NCBI GenBank assembly: GCA_964416315.1
Contig: CAYQDR010000173.1
Location: 1-7,358, forward strand
From: CAYQDR01 sp964416315
GTDB lineage: Bacteria; Methylomirabilota; Methylomirabilia; Rokubacteriales; DASRDR01
Direction: 5' to 3'
Length of the DNA: 7,358 bases
The notes under the pieces: generated by a model
What the model saw: the letters and a program-made list of their open reading frames with translations, nothing else
Told to the model about the DNA's origin: nothing
Database searches by the model: none
Made by a program: the position numbers and the translations under genes
Part shown: positions 1 through 6,486 of the stretch, piece by piece
How the letters are laid out: the number at the start of each line of letters is the position of its first letter
Position numbering within the stretch: the first letter of the stretch is position 1

Positions 1-39
1 GAACACGTGATCACGATCGGTCGGACTGAGCGATCATGA
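1..39 (+). CDS. possible C-terminal tail of an upstream gene
   Basis: Frame 1 is open from the window edge and ends in TGA at 37-39, reading EHVITIGRTERS. Only twelve residues are visible, so no family can be named. The main support is positional: a terminator-like hairpin with a T-run in the + orientation follows about 57 bases later, as expected at the end of a + strand transcription unit. It could equally be non-coding sequence, so confidence is low. Confidence 0.25.
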   Translation, partial: EHVITIGRTERS

Positions 40-95
40 TGGCCGGAATACGCAGCTCCCGCTGCACGGCGGCGTACTCCCGCAAACTGGCTCAG

Positions 96-137
96 GTCAC
101 GGTCACCTCTTGGCTGGAGTTGGTAACCGTGACTTTT
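96..137 (+). terminator. putative rho-independent terminator
   Basis: GTCACGGTCACC (96-107) pairs with GGTAACCGTGAC (122-133) at 11 of 12 positions, leaving a 14-base loop, and TTTT follows at 134-137. The T-run is present only in the + orientation. It would end transcription from an upstream + strand gene and insulate the peroxidase gene. The left arm also contains the direct repeat GGTCAC twice (95-106), so a protein-binding site is an alternative reading. Confidence 0.55.
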
Positions 138-152
138 GATCGAACTCGTCGG

Positions 153-165
153 TTCGGTAACCGAA
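153..165. promoter_or_regulatory. short perfect palindrome upstream of the peroxidase promoter
   Basis: TTCGGTAACCGAA is a perfect palindrome with 6-base arms around a central A. It ends about 21 bases before the predicted -35 box at 187, a position suited to an activator or repressor site. No regulator is encoded nearby, so an operator role is inference. Confidence 0.3.
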
Positions 166-186
166 ATTCTGATCCGATGCGCGTCG

Positions 187-215
187 TTGACAGCGGCGGG
201 GCGACGGCATAGAGT
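187..215 (+). promoter_or_regulatory. sigma70-type promoter of the di-heme peroxidase gene
   Basis: A perfect -35 hexamer TTGACA lies at 187-192. A 17-base spacer follows, then a -10-like TAGAGT at 210-215 (four of six consensus positions). Transcription would start near 222, giving a leader of about 39 bases before the ATG at 261. The arrangement is unusually close to consensus for such GC-rich DNA. Confidence 0.6.
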
Positions 216-260
216 CCTCGCGTGTTCTGGCGTGATGCGTGCGCGGAGAGGAGATGAGTC

Positions 261-1259
261 ATGAGGATACGGGCATTCGTAGTCGTCCCCCTGTCCGCGC
301 TGATCCTCGTCGGCGTCAGCCAGGGGGCCGAGTACAAGCTCAAGCTTCCCCTGGGGCTCCAGGAGCAGGCGGCGTACATCCTGGCTGACAACCCGCTCAC
401 ACCCGAGAAGATCGCTCTGGGCAAGCAGTTGTTCTGGGACAAGCGCTGGTCCTTCTCCGGGACCGTGGCGTGCGTGAGCTGTCATCTGCCCGAGCACGGC
501 TGGAGCGATCCCCGCCAGTTCTCCATTCACGCGAACGGAAAGCCGACCGCCCGCCACTCGCCCACGATCGTCAACCGGCTCTTCAGCGACCGGCAGCTCT
601 GGACCGGACTGCGCGCCTCGCTCGAGGAGCAGGCGGGCAAGGACTCCAACCGGACCGACGAGTCGATCGTCAAGAACCTGGGGGCGATCCCGGCCTACCA
701 GCAGCAGTTCCGGAAGGTCTTTGGCACCGACGTGAACCCGGACGACGTCGGCAAGGCCATCGCCGCCTACGTCAGGACGATCCTCTCCGGCAACTCCCCG
801 TACGACCGCTTCAAGGCCGGGGACACCCAGGCGCTGTCGGCGGCCGCCCAGCGGGGCCTGACGCTCTTCGAAGGGAAGGCCGGGTGCGTGCGCTGCCACA
901 CCGGCTTCAACTTCACGGATGAGGGGTACCGCAACATCGGGGTCGGCATGGACAAAGAGAAGCCGGATCTGGGCCGATACATCGTCACGAAGATCGAGGC
1001 GGATAGAGGGGCGTTCAAGACCCCGAGCCTCCGGGACGTGGCCAAGCGCGGGCCCTACATGCACGACGGGAGCGAGAAAACCCTGGAGGAGATTATCGCG
1101 TTCTACGACAGAGGCGGGGTCAAGAACCCGTCGCTCTCGCTGGAGATCAAGCCGCTCAACCTCGCCGCGTCGGAGCAGGCGGACCTGGTGGCCTTTCTCC
1201 GTGCCCTGACCGGAGAGGTTGCGCCGGAGGTCTCGAGCCCACCCCAGCTCCCTCGATAG
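261..1259 (+). CDS. di-heme cytochrome c peroxidase (CcpA/MauG family)
   Basis: This 332-residue protein is a periplasmic or exported c-type di-heme enzyme of the bacterial cytochrome c peroxidase/MauG superfamily, which reduces H2O2 or performs related heme oxidations with electrons from small cytochromes. Residues 1-23 form a signal peptide: basic MRIR, a hydrophobic core, then a likely cut after Gly-Ala. Two heme-binding CXXCH motifs are visible, CVSCH at 71-75 and CVRCH at 209-213, one in each cytochrome domain. The family signatures LFWDKRWSFSGTVACVSCH, a PTIVN segment after it, and FKTPSLRDV...PYMHDGS at 252-271 are all present. The last 15 residues are Pro/Ser-rich and look disordered. 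The ATG at 261 has a strong Shine-Dalgarno GGAGAGGAG seven bases upstream and a good promoter. No maturation or partner genes adjoin it, so the physiological substrate is unknown; true peroxidase and MauG-like activity cannot be separated by eye. Confidence 0.93.
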   Translation: MRIRAFVVVPLSALILVGVSQGAEYKLKLPLGLQEQAAYILADNPLTPEKIALGKQLFWDKRWSFSGTVACVSCHLPEHGWSDPRQFSIHANGKPTARHSPTIVNRLFSDRQLWTGLRASLEEQAGKDSNRTDESIVKNLGAIPAYQQQFRKVFGTDVNPDDVGKAIAAYVRTILSGNSPYDRFKAGDTQALSAAAQRGLTLFEGKAGCVRCHTGFNFTDEGYRNIGVGMDKEKPDLGRYIVTKIEADRGAFKTPSLRDVAKRGPYMHDGSEKTLEEIIAFYDRGGVKNPSLSLEIKPLNLAASEQADLVAFLRALTGEVAPEVSSPPQLPR

Positions 1260-1322
1260 ACTCTCTTTCGGCAAGGTGGTTTGCTCTCACTGGCCGGGTG
1301 GACGAACGTGCCCGCGTCGACC

Positions 1323-1478
1323 GTGCCGCGGTTCCACCGCCTCCCGCCCCCCACCGATGCCGACATCGCCGCGCTGCTCACGCACCTCCACCGTCGGGTC
1401 CGGCGGCTCCTGGCGCGGCGGGGCCGGCTCCCCGAGCGGGCGGACGGCGCGGCCGACCCCTTCGCCGCCCAGGAGCCC
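1323..1478 (+). pseudogene. IS91-like transposase fragment (about 52 codons)
   Basis: The + frame from the GTG at 1323 reads VPRFHRLPPPTDADIAALL and continues through an Arg/Leu-rich helix (VRRLLARRGRLP) to an acidic DPFAAQEP segment ending at 1478. This order (F-H-x-L-P-P-P-T-D, then RRLLARRG, then DP-A-x-E-P) is what I recognise from the middle of IS91-family (Y2-type HUH) transposases common in GC-rich soil bacteria. Both the catalytic N-terminal part and the C-terminal part are missing, so it is a dead remnant. The right end at about 1479 is sharp, because the next bases belong to the RluA gene on the other strand. The left limit between 1260 and 1322 cannot be placed. The family call rests on recall of conserved patterns, not on a search. 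Confidence 0.62.
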
Positions 1479-2160
1479 CGAGGAGGGTGGCCTCGCGGCG
1501 GCGCTCCAGCACGCGATAGTGGGTGACGGCCTGACGCCCCCGGTCTCGCTCCCGACGGCGCGAGGCCCGGGGCGGCGCGCTCCGGACGCGGAGGCTCCGG
1601 TCCTCCACGAGCACGCCCTCGAGCGTCCCCTGGTCCGCGCGGACCACGCCCTCGACGACCGCCACGTACACCCGCTCGACCGCGCGCGCCGCGAACTCGG
1701 CCTGGAGGCGGCGCTTGGCGTCGACCGAGGTGGCGACGAGCAGGAGCCCCGAGGTCTCCCGATCGAGGCGGTGGACGACGAACGGACGCCGGGGCGGCCG
1801 CCGGCCCGCGAGGTAGTCCCAGATGAGCCGATACGCCGTCCGCTCGCCTTTGCGCTCCGTGGCGATGGTGAGCAGGCCCGGCGGCTTCTCGACGACGAGG
1901 AGGGCGTCGTCCTCGTGGATCACCCGGAGGGGTGGCGCGAGGGCGGGCGGGGGCGGGGCGCCGAGCGTCACCGGCTCGTCGGGGAGGACCGGCGCGCGCG
2001 GGTCGCGGACGACGCGGGCGCCGACCTTGACGCGCCCGGCGGCGAGCCACTCGCGGAGGCGGCGGCCCGACGAGTCGGGGAACTCCGCCCGGAGTCGGAC
2101 GAGGACGCTCGTCGGCTCGGTCGCTGGCATCGGGCTCGGGGTCGGTCGGCCGGCTCGCAT
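1479..2160 (-). pseudogene. RluA-family RNA pseudouridine synthase, C-terminus lost
   Basis: RluA-family enzymes isomerise specific uridines in rRNA or tRNA. Counting from the ATG at 2160, residues 30-67 resemble an S4 RNA-binding domain (GRRLREWLAAGRVKVGARVV). The catalytic domain starts near 78 (LRVIHEDDALLVVEKPPGLL). The catalytic motif HRLDRETSGLLL is at 130-141, with Asp133 as the expected nucleophile, and the THYRVLERRREATLL strand ends at 227. In the family this is followed by a GRTHQIRVHLA-type motif and a final strand-helix segment; none is present. From 1479 downward the frame reads an Arg/Pro/Gly-rich tail that is antisense to the IS91-like fragment and stops at 1378-1380. About 60-70 residues of the normal fold are therefore gone and the enzyme is probably inactive. 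The ATG at 2130 (MPATEP) is an equally plausible start; neither has a good Shine-Dalgarno sequence. Confidence 0.8.
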
Positions 2161-2184
2161 TCGGTCGCGCGATCGGTCGCGCGA
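2161..2184. repeat. 12-bp tandem duplication before the RluA start
   Basis: TCGGTCGCGCGA occurs twice head to tail at 2161-2172 and 2173-2184, immediately upstream of the ATG at 2160. It lies in the leader between the predicted - strand promoter and the start codon and leaves no recognisable ribosome-binding site. It may be a slippage duplication. Confidence 0.6.
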
Positions 2185-2200
2185 TCCGCGCCGCGGCAGT

Positions 2201-2209
2201 AGCGTAGCA
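2201..2209 (-). promoter_or_regulatory. extended -10 promoter element for the RluA remnant
   Basis: On the - strand the sequence reads TGCTACGCT, an extended -10 (TGN plus hexamer TACGCT at 2206-2201). It would start transcription near 2194, about 34 bases before the ATG at 2160. No convincing -35 box is seen. It mirrors the TGCTAGACT element on the other strand. Confidence 0.4.
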
Positions 2210-2322
2210 CGGGCGGCGGGTCCGACCCGTCGTCGAACGCCGAGCGCGGGGAGGAAGAGCGAGGATGCCGATCCCGTGCGCGCGGGAGGTCTGGGGCTGA
2301 GCGACCGTCCGAGGCGCCCGCG

Positions 2323-2331
2323 TGCTAGACT
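2323..2331 (+). promoter_or_regulatory. extended -10 promoter element for the aldolase/adducin gene
   Basis: TGCTAGACT gives an extended -10 with hexamer TAGACT at 2326-2331. The leader to the ATG at 2411 would be about 72 bases. A -35 hexamer is not evident at the usual distance. The rest of the 2210-2410 gap shows no RNA gene or strong hairpin that I can support. Confidence 0.42.
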
Positions 2332-2410
2332 CCCCTCAGCGCGGAACGGTCTCCGAACGGGCGTCCTGACCAACCGGGACACCGGGATCGAGCGCGGGGG
2401 AGGAGGACCC

Positions 2411-3169
2411 ATGGGTGCCGTGAATCTCGAGGCGCGATGCTCGCCGGCGGAGTGGGAGACGCGCGTCCAGCTGGCGGCCTGCTACCGGCTGCTCGCGAAG
2501 TTTCGGATGACGGACCTCACCTCCACTCACGTCTCGGCCGTGGTCCCCGGGGCCGAGCGTCAGTTCCTGCTGAACCCCTTCGGGCTCCTGTTCGAGGAGG
2601 TGACCGCCTCGAACCTGGTGAAGGGTGACGTCGACGGGCACATCCTCGACGACACGCCCTACGGGCTGAACCCCGCGGGCGTCGCCATCCACGGGGCCAT
2701 CCACCAGGCGAGGCCGGACGCCGCCTGCATCGTCCACACCCACACGCGGGCGGGGTGCGTGCTGGGCGCGCTCGAGGGGGAGCTCTTGCCCCTGAACCAG
2801 ATCAACCTGATCTTCTACGGCCGGGTCGCGTACACGGACTACGCCTATCTCGAGGAAGTCCACGAGTGCAAGCAGCTGGTCGAGGATCTCGGGGACAAGT
2901 GCGCCCTGATCCTGCGGAACCACGGGCTCCTCACCGTGGGACGCGCGATCTCCGAGGCCTTCGTGCTCATGCACTACCTGGATCGGGCCTGCGAGATCCA
3001 GGTCCAGGCCCTGATCACGGGGCAGCCCCTCCGGATCCCGCCCCGGGAGGTGTGCGAGGACGCCGCTCGGCGTTACTGGACCTGGTACAAGGGCGACCCC
3101 TTCGGGCAGCTCGACTGGGACGCCCTCGTCCGCCGGCTCGACGCGGAGGATCCCTCGTACCGGAGCTGA
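2411..3169 (+). CDS. class II aldolase/adducin-family protein
   Basis: This 252-residue protein has the class II aldolase/adducin fold, a zinc-dependent head domain found in L-fuculose-phosphate and related aldolases and in adducin. The metal-ligand pattern is visible: His109 and His111 in VHTHT and His171 in LRNHGLL. The core NPAGVAIHGAIHQARPDA (88-104) and LRNHGLLTVGRAISEAF (168-184) followed by RACEIQVQAL match the adducin-like branch more closely than FucA. In E. coli FucA the catalytic acid/base Glu73 lies three residues before the conserved His of SSEWRFH; the aligned residue here is Gly90. A classical retro-aldol reaction is therefore uncertain, and the substrate is unknown. The ATG at 2411 has a strong GGAGGAGG just upstream; longer in-frame extensions run through promoter-like DNA and are not needed. 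The gene is alone on its strand and ends 59 bases from the convergent ATPase gene. Confidence 0.9.
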   Translation: MGAVNLEARCSPAEWETRVQLAACYRLLAKFRMTDLTSTHVSAVVPGAERQFLLNPFGLLFEEVTASNLVKGDVDGHILDDTPYGLNPAGVAIHGAIHQARPDAACIVHTHTRAGCVLGALEGELLPLNQINLIFYGRVAYTDYAYLEEVHECKQLVEDLGDKCALILRNHGLLTVGRAISEAFVLMHYLDRACEIQVQALITGQPLRIPPREVCEDAARRYWTWYKGDPFGQLDWDALVRRLDAEDPSYRS

Positions 3170-3228
3170 CACGGAGGCGGCGCGGGGCCGTCGTCCGTCG
3201 GTTCGCCCGGACAGCCGCGGCGGCGATC

Positions 3229-6012
3229 CTACTGCTCACCTATGTCCGCGCGGACTCGGTCAGTCAGGGATAGATCGGCGAGGATCTGTCGGATGTCGCT
3301 GAGGAGCTGGTCGGCAGCCACGGCGTCGACCTCCACCTCAAAGCCGACCGAGACGTTCAGCCGGGTGCCCCCTCGGAGCTTCGGGAGGAGCCTGGTACCG
3401 ATCCGGTTCCAGATCTCCGGGGGGATCGAGCCGCTGAGGCGGATGCGGCGTGAGCCGAGCGGGGGTGCCGCTTCGGGGGTGGGCTTCGGCTTGAGGGCTG
3501 CCTCAACATCAACGGCCGGTCCGCCGCCCGGCACATGGTCCGGGGGAACCTTCGGAGCTGGCGTCAGCTGGGCCGTCTTGAGCTTCGTGGCTACGGATGG
3601 GAGCAGTAGGTAGGTCTGGCCGTCGAACACGACTTCGTCCGCCGAGATCGGCTCCGGCTCCTTGAACCAGAGTCGAGAGTAGCCACCCCCGGGCTGGTGG
3701 CCCGACGCGAGACCGAAGTCGCCACTCCGGACAAACTCCACGATCTTCGCCTTGAGGACCGCGTCCGTGTCGAGGAGGCGGGTGAGCGAGCCGTTCAGGA
3801 AGGCCTGCCGCAGGCCGGACAACGGCCACGCGCCGGAGTCCTTGAAGGCGGGCGGCCACTTCCGCTCGATGTAGCCCGCCCCGACCGACTCGTTCAGGAG
3901 GTTCTGAGACTTCAGTGCGGTGATGATTCGACCGCACAGGGTCTCGCTGGCGTGTGGGTGGCCCGGGCCGAGGTCGAGGACCTGGAGTCCCCCGGGGGCT
4001 GCCGGATCGGCGAGGATGACAAAGCGGTACTCCGCCCACACCTCCCCCCGCGCCTCCGTTTCGGCCTCCCGGACCTTCGCGACGATGCCGGCCCGCTCGT
4101 GCGGGTCGAATTCGCTGCCAAGCAGGCCCTCCGCCAGGTCCATATGGACCCGCTGCCAGGCGAGCCACAGCTCCACCCGCTCGCGGAGGTCGCGGCTCGG
4201 CGTCTTCGCGCACCACACCAGGGCTCCCGGCGTCAAGCGGAGGGTTTCCCCCCGCTGGCGAACCCAGGTCCTCAGCCGGTCCTGGGTCTCTCCTTGTGGG
4301 TCCCACCCCCGAGCCGGGTCCAGCACGACGAGCGTCAGCCGCGCGGCGTCCGGGATCTCCGAGCCATCCGCCGGGAACAGCACCGGGAGCGAGGCCCCGC
4401 GCTCGAACTCCTTCTTCACCAGCGCCTGGACCGCGCGGGTGACTTCGTCCTCGTTGAGCGATGCCCGGCGATCGCTGACCACCTTCTTCAGGGTCGGCTG
4501 GAAGCCGAAGCGGTAGCCGTCGGTGCCGACCTTGCGCAGGTAGTACGCCCGACCTTCCAGCGCGTTCGCCGCGTTGTCCACGCTGGTCGTCTCAACCTCC
4601 GGCTCGCCGATGGCGAACCGCAGCTCGGGCAGGTGGGCGACCTTCTCGACCATGCCGCCCGAGGACTCGAAGAGAATGGCCAGCCCGACTCGCCGGTGGA
4701 TCCCCCTCAGGGCCCCCTTGGTGTCGGCGTCGAGGGCGTGGGCATGGCTGTAATCCGCCACCAGGTCCGTGTCGATGGCGCCGGCGAGCCGCGGCTCGCC
4801 GAGCTGCCCCAGGACGACCCCGCGGAACTCGGGCACCTCCAGCGGCGCGGACCCGAGCGTGATCAGCGGCTCCCGCCGGGCGAGTCGGTAGCCGTCCCGG
4901 TAGGCCCAGGAGATCCACTGCGCGAACATCGCGAGGGTCCCGCGGGTCTGCTGGTACTGGGCGAGCCCTTGCCACTTCCGCTGGAAGACCGACAGGGTCG
5001 CCGGGTGGAAGGGGAAGCACGCCTCGAACCGCATGCGGAGGAAGTCCTTCGCCTTGGCCTCCGTCGCCGCCGTGTCCACGGCCGTCCACTCCGGTGGGAG
5101 CTGCGCCCGGCGTTCGAAGCACCAGTCGGCGTATTGCTTCGCCACGGCCTTGATCGCCGACTCGCGCCCCACGGTCTCGAAGAGCCGGCGGCGGATGACC
5201 TCGCTGACCTCGGTCTCGTCGGTCGCGATCAGGTCCTTCGCGACCCGGCGGACGACCTTGGAGATCCGGTCCTGCCACTCCCGGTCGAACTCCGTCATCT
5301 CCACCAGGCTCCGAGGCAGGCTGAGCACGGCGACGCAGTGAGTTGTACCCGTCATCGCCACCGTCAGGTTCTGGATGAAGGCGTAGAACCCGTCGGCCAG
5401 ACTCCGATGGCGGTTGACGAAGTTCAACACCTCGTCGCAGAGGACCAGCACGCGGCCTCCGGCTGCCTCGAACAGACGGGCGAGGGCATCGGTCCCGGGG
5501 GCCACGGTCCGGGCGGCGGGTCCGAGCACCTCGGCCGCCTTGGCTCCGGCCAGCTGCCACGCAAGATCCAGCCACGGCGTCTCCCGCCCGTCCTGAGGGT
5601 CCCAGGCATTGCCGACGAACACGCCCACAGCCGCCCGAGGCACCTCGGCCATCCCGGCGTCACGCAGGAGGGCGGAGACCCCCTCGATCCGGGCGAGCTT
5701 CGGCCCGTGCTTCACCAGGTGATAGAGCGCCGTCAGAGTGTGGGTCTTCCCGCCGCCGAACTGCGTGATGAGCGTCAGGTCCGGCGCCGTGTCGGCGGTC
5801 TGGCCGGCCAGCCGGCGGAGGACCATCCCCGCGTGCTCACGGAGGGCCCGAGTGAAGTAGGTCCGGGCGAAGAACTTCTCGGGATCCCGGTAGTCTTCCG
5901 GTCCGCGCCCCGCGACGACCTGCTCCAGCGCGATGGCGAACTCGTTCGGGTTGAACGATCGGCCCTCGCGGACCTCGACGCGCGGCAGGGCGACCTTGTA
6001 CCAGGGCTCCAC
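3229..6012 (-). CDS. DUF499 AAA-type ATPase of a DUF1156/DUF499 locus
   Basis: This complete 927-residue protein belongs to the DUF499 family (predicted AAA+ ATPases, COG1483 as I recall it), which often accompanies DUF1156 DNA methylases in predicted defence loci. Its N-terminus, with EPWYKV, FNPNEFAIALEQVVAG and the YRDPEKFFARTYFT segment, is typical. Walker A is QFGGGKTHT at 84-92 (Lys89, Thr90), and Walker B is RVLVLCDEV at 187-195 (Asp193, Glu194). A long helical middle follows. A Pro/Gly-rich linker around 815-850 leads into a C-terminal domain starting near IRLSGSIPPEIWNRIG. The start is GTG at 6012, three bases after the TAG of the preceding gene and with GGCGGAG upstream, so translational coupling is likely. 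It is the last gene of the - strand operon. How the ATPase acts (motor, sensor or loader) is unknown; all nucleotide-binding residues are present, so it looks functional. Confidence 0.88.
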   Translation of the reverse strand: MEPWYKVALPRVEVREGRSFNPNEFAIALEQVVAGRGPEDYRDPEKFFARTYFTRALREHAGMVLRRLAGQTADTAPDLTLITQFGGGKTHTLTALYHLVKHGPKLARIEGVSALLRDAGMAEVPRAAVGVFVGNAWDPQDGRETPWLDLAWQLAGAKAAEVLGPAARTVAPGTDALARLFEAAGGRVLVLCDEVLNFVNRHRSLADGFYAFIQNLTVAMTGTTHCVAVLSLPRSLVEMTEFDREWQDRISKVVRRVAKDLIATDETEVSEVIRRRLFETVGRESAIKAVAKQYADWCFERRAQLPPEWTAVDTAATEAKAKDFLRMRFEACFPFHPATLSVFQRKWQGLAQYQQTRGTLAMFAQWISWAYRDGYRLARREPLITLGSAPLEVPEFRGVVLGQLGEPRLAGAIDTDLVADYSHAHALDADTKGALRGIHRRVGLAILFESSGGMVEKVAHLPELRFAIGEPEVETTSVDNAANALEGRAYYLRKVGTDGYRFGFQPTLKKVVSDRRASLNEDEVTRAVQALVKKEFERGASLPVLFPADGSEIPDAARLTLVVLDPARGWDPQGETQDRLRTWVRQRGETLRLTPGALVWCAKTPSRDLRERVELWLAWQRVHMDLAEGLLGSEFDPHERAGIVAKVREAETEARGEVWAEYRFVILADPAAPGGLQVLDLGPGHPHASETLCGRIITALKSQNLLNESVGAGYIERKWPPAFKDSGAWPLSGLRQAFLNGSLTRLLDTDAVLKAKIVEFVRSGDFGLASGHQPGGGYSRLWFKEPEPISADEVVFDGQTYLLLPSVATKLKTAQLTPAPKVPPDHVPGGGPAVDVEAALKPKPTPEAAPPLGSRRIRLSGSIPPEIWNRIGTRLLPKLRGGTRLNVSVGFEVEVDAVAADQLLSDIRQILADLSLTDRVRADIGEQ

Positions 6013-6015
6013 GGC

Positions 6016-6216
6016 CTACTCCGCCATCTGAAACTCAATCCTCCGCGTTTCCGTCACTCGCCCGGAGGCATCGAGGATCTCCAGCGAGACCAGATTCCCA
6101 TCCTGGTCGTAGTCGAGGATCACGCCGGGCCTGTCCTCGTCGCTCTCCGCCACCGGGGTGTGGTCCTTCAGAATCACCGTCAGCGTGTCCGTTCTCGGAT
6201 TGTACGCCACCTTCAT
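6016..6216 (-). CDS. DUF2283 small protein (second copy)
   Basis: This 66-residue protein opens MKVAYNPRTDTLTVIL, has a central GVILDYDQDGNLVSLEILDA block at about 39-58, and an acidic end. This is the DUF2283 pattern: an N-terminal beta-hairpin with Asp-x-Leu, then a [I/V]xxDYDxDGxLxxIEIL strand-turn-strand. DUF2283 proteins are often next to DUF4258 genes and are suspected antitoxins; that role is inference. The ATG at 6216 is preferred over the GTG at 6240 because GGGGAAGG lies directly before it and the homology begins at MKV. It stops three bases before the ATPase start. It is a diverged paralogue of the 6261-6476 gene, sharing the DYDxDG and EILDA core. Confidence 0.82.
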   Translation of the reverse strand: MKVAYNPRTDTLTVILKDHTPVAESDEDRPGVILDYDQDGNLVSLEILDASGRVTETRRIEFQMAE

Positions 6217-6245
6217 GGCCTTCCCCGCTAATGGCCGCACTCTCA

Positions 6246-6265
6246 GGTAGGCTGCCCGGCCTACC
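6246..6265. other. intercistronic hairpin over the first DUF2283 stop codon
   Basis: GGTAGGC (6246-6252) and GCCTACC (6259-6265) form a perfect 7-bp inverted repeat with a 6-base loop. The stem includes the stop codon of the first DUF2283 gene (6261-6263). No T-run follows on the - strand, so it is more likely an mRNA stability or attenuation element than a terminator. Confidence 0.45.
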
Positions 6266-6476
6266 GCTTCCCGAGGGCCACGTCCTCCAGGATGACCTGC
6301 TTGAACACGGAAGGGTCTCCGAGGCGCTTCACCGCGTCCAGGATCTCGATGCCGGCCAGGCGGCCGTCGGCATCATAGTCCGCCGCGATGCCCTCGGCGA
6401 GGTGCTTGGTCGTGACGGTCGCTTCCTTGAAGCGGATGTAGAGGGCATCGACCTCGCGATCGTACGTGATCCTCAT
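6261..6476 (-). CDS. DUF2283 small protein (first copy)
   Basis: This 71-residue DUF2283 protein begins MRITYDREVDALYIRFKEA, contains an acidic Glu-Gly-Ile segment, and has the DYDADGRLAGIEILDAVKRL core at about 33-52. DUF2283 proteins are small beta-rich proteins of unknown biochemistry that recur beside DUF4258 proteins in toxin-antitoxin-like pairs. The ATG at 6476 is well supported by GAGGAGG five bases upstream. That ribosome-binding site overlaps the TGA of the DUF4258 gene (6487-6489), so the two genes are a coupled pair with a 10-base gap. A hairpin covers its stop codon. The antitoxin role is inferred from pairing only; no DNA-binding domain is evident. Confidence 0.85.
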   Translation of the reverse strand: MRITYDREVDALYIRFKEATVTTKHLAEGIAADYDADGRLAGIEILDAVKRLGDPSVFKQVILEDVALGKR

Positions 6477-6486
6477 CTCAGCCTCC

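Noticed and set aside
6..40. Short palindromes CGTGATCACG (6-15) and ATCATGAT (33-40).
   Set aside because: Too short to separate from chance at the window edge, and possibly within coding sequence.
11..91. A - strand stretch that reads like protein (ASLREYAAVQRELRIPAI and on to a TGA at 11-13).
   Set aside because: It is bounded by a stop at 92-94 and has at most 26 codons with no start codon backed by a ribosome-binding site; the terminator-like hairpin nearby favours the + orientation.
92..442. A - strand open frame of 116 codons over the peroxidase promoter and gene start.
   Set aside because: It overlaps the peroxidase gene and its promoter, has biased composition and no recognisable motif; it is a GC-rich shadow frame.
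1219..2202. Long + strand open frame through the RluA region.
   Set aside because: It is antisense to the clear RluA sequence; only the short IS91-like piece, in another + frame (1323-1478), has family-like features.
2265..2300. Small frame ATG...TGA (MPIPCAREVWG) with a good GGGGAGG-like site, a possible leader peptide.
   Set aside because: It lies upstream of the predicted -10 of the aldolase gene (2323-2331), so it would not be on that transcript, and nothing else supports it.
3697..6231. Very long + strand open frame (844 codons) opposite the DUF499 gene.
   Set aside because: It is the complement shadow of a GC-rich gene: His/Arg/Leu/Gln-rich, no domains, no start region, while the - strand frame has intact Walker motifs.
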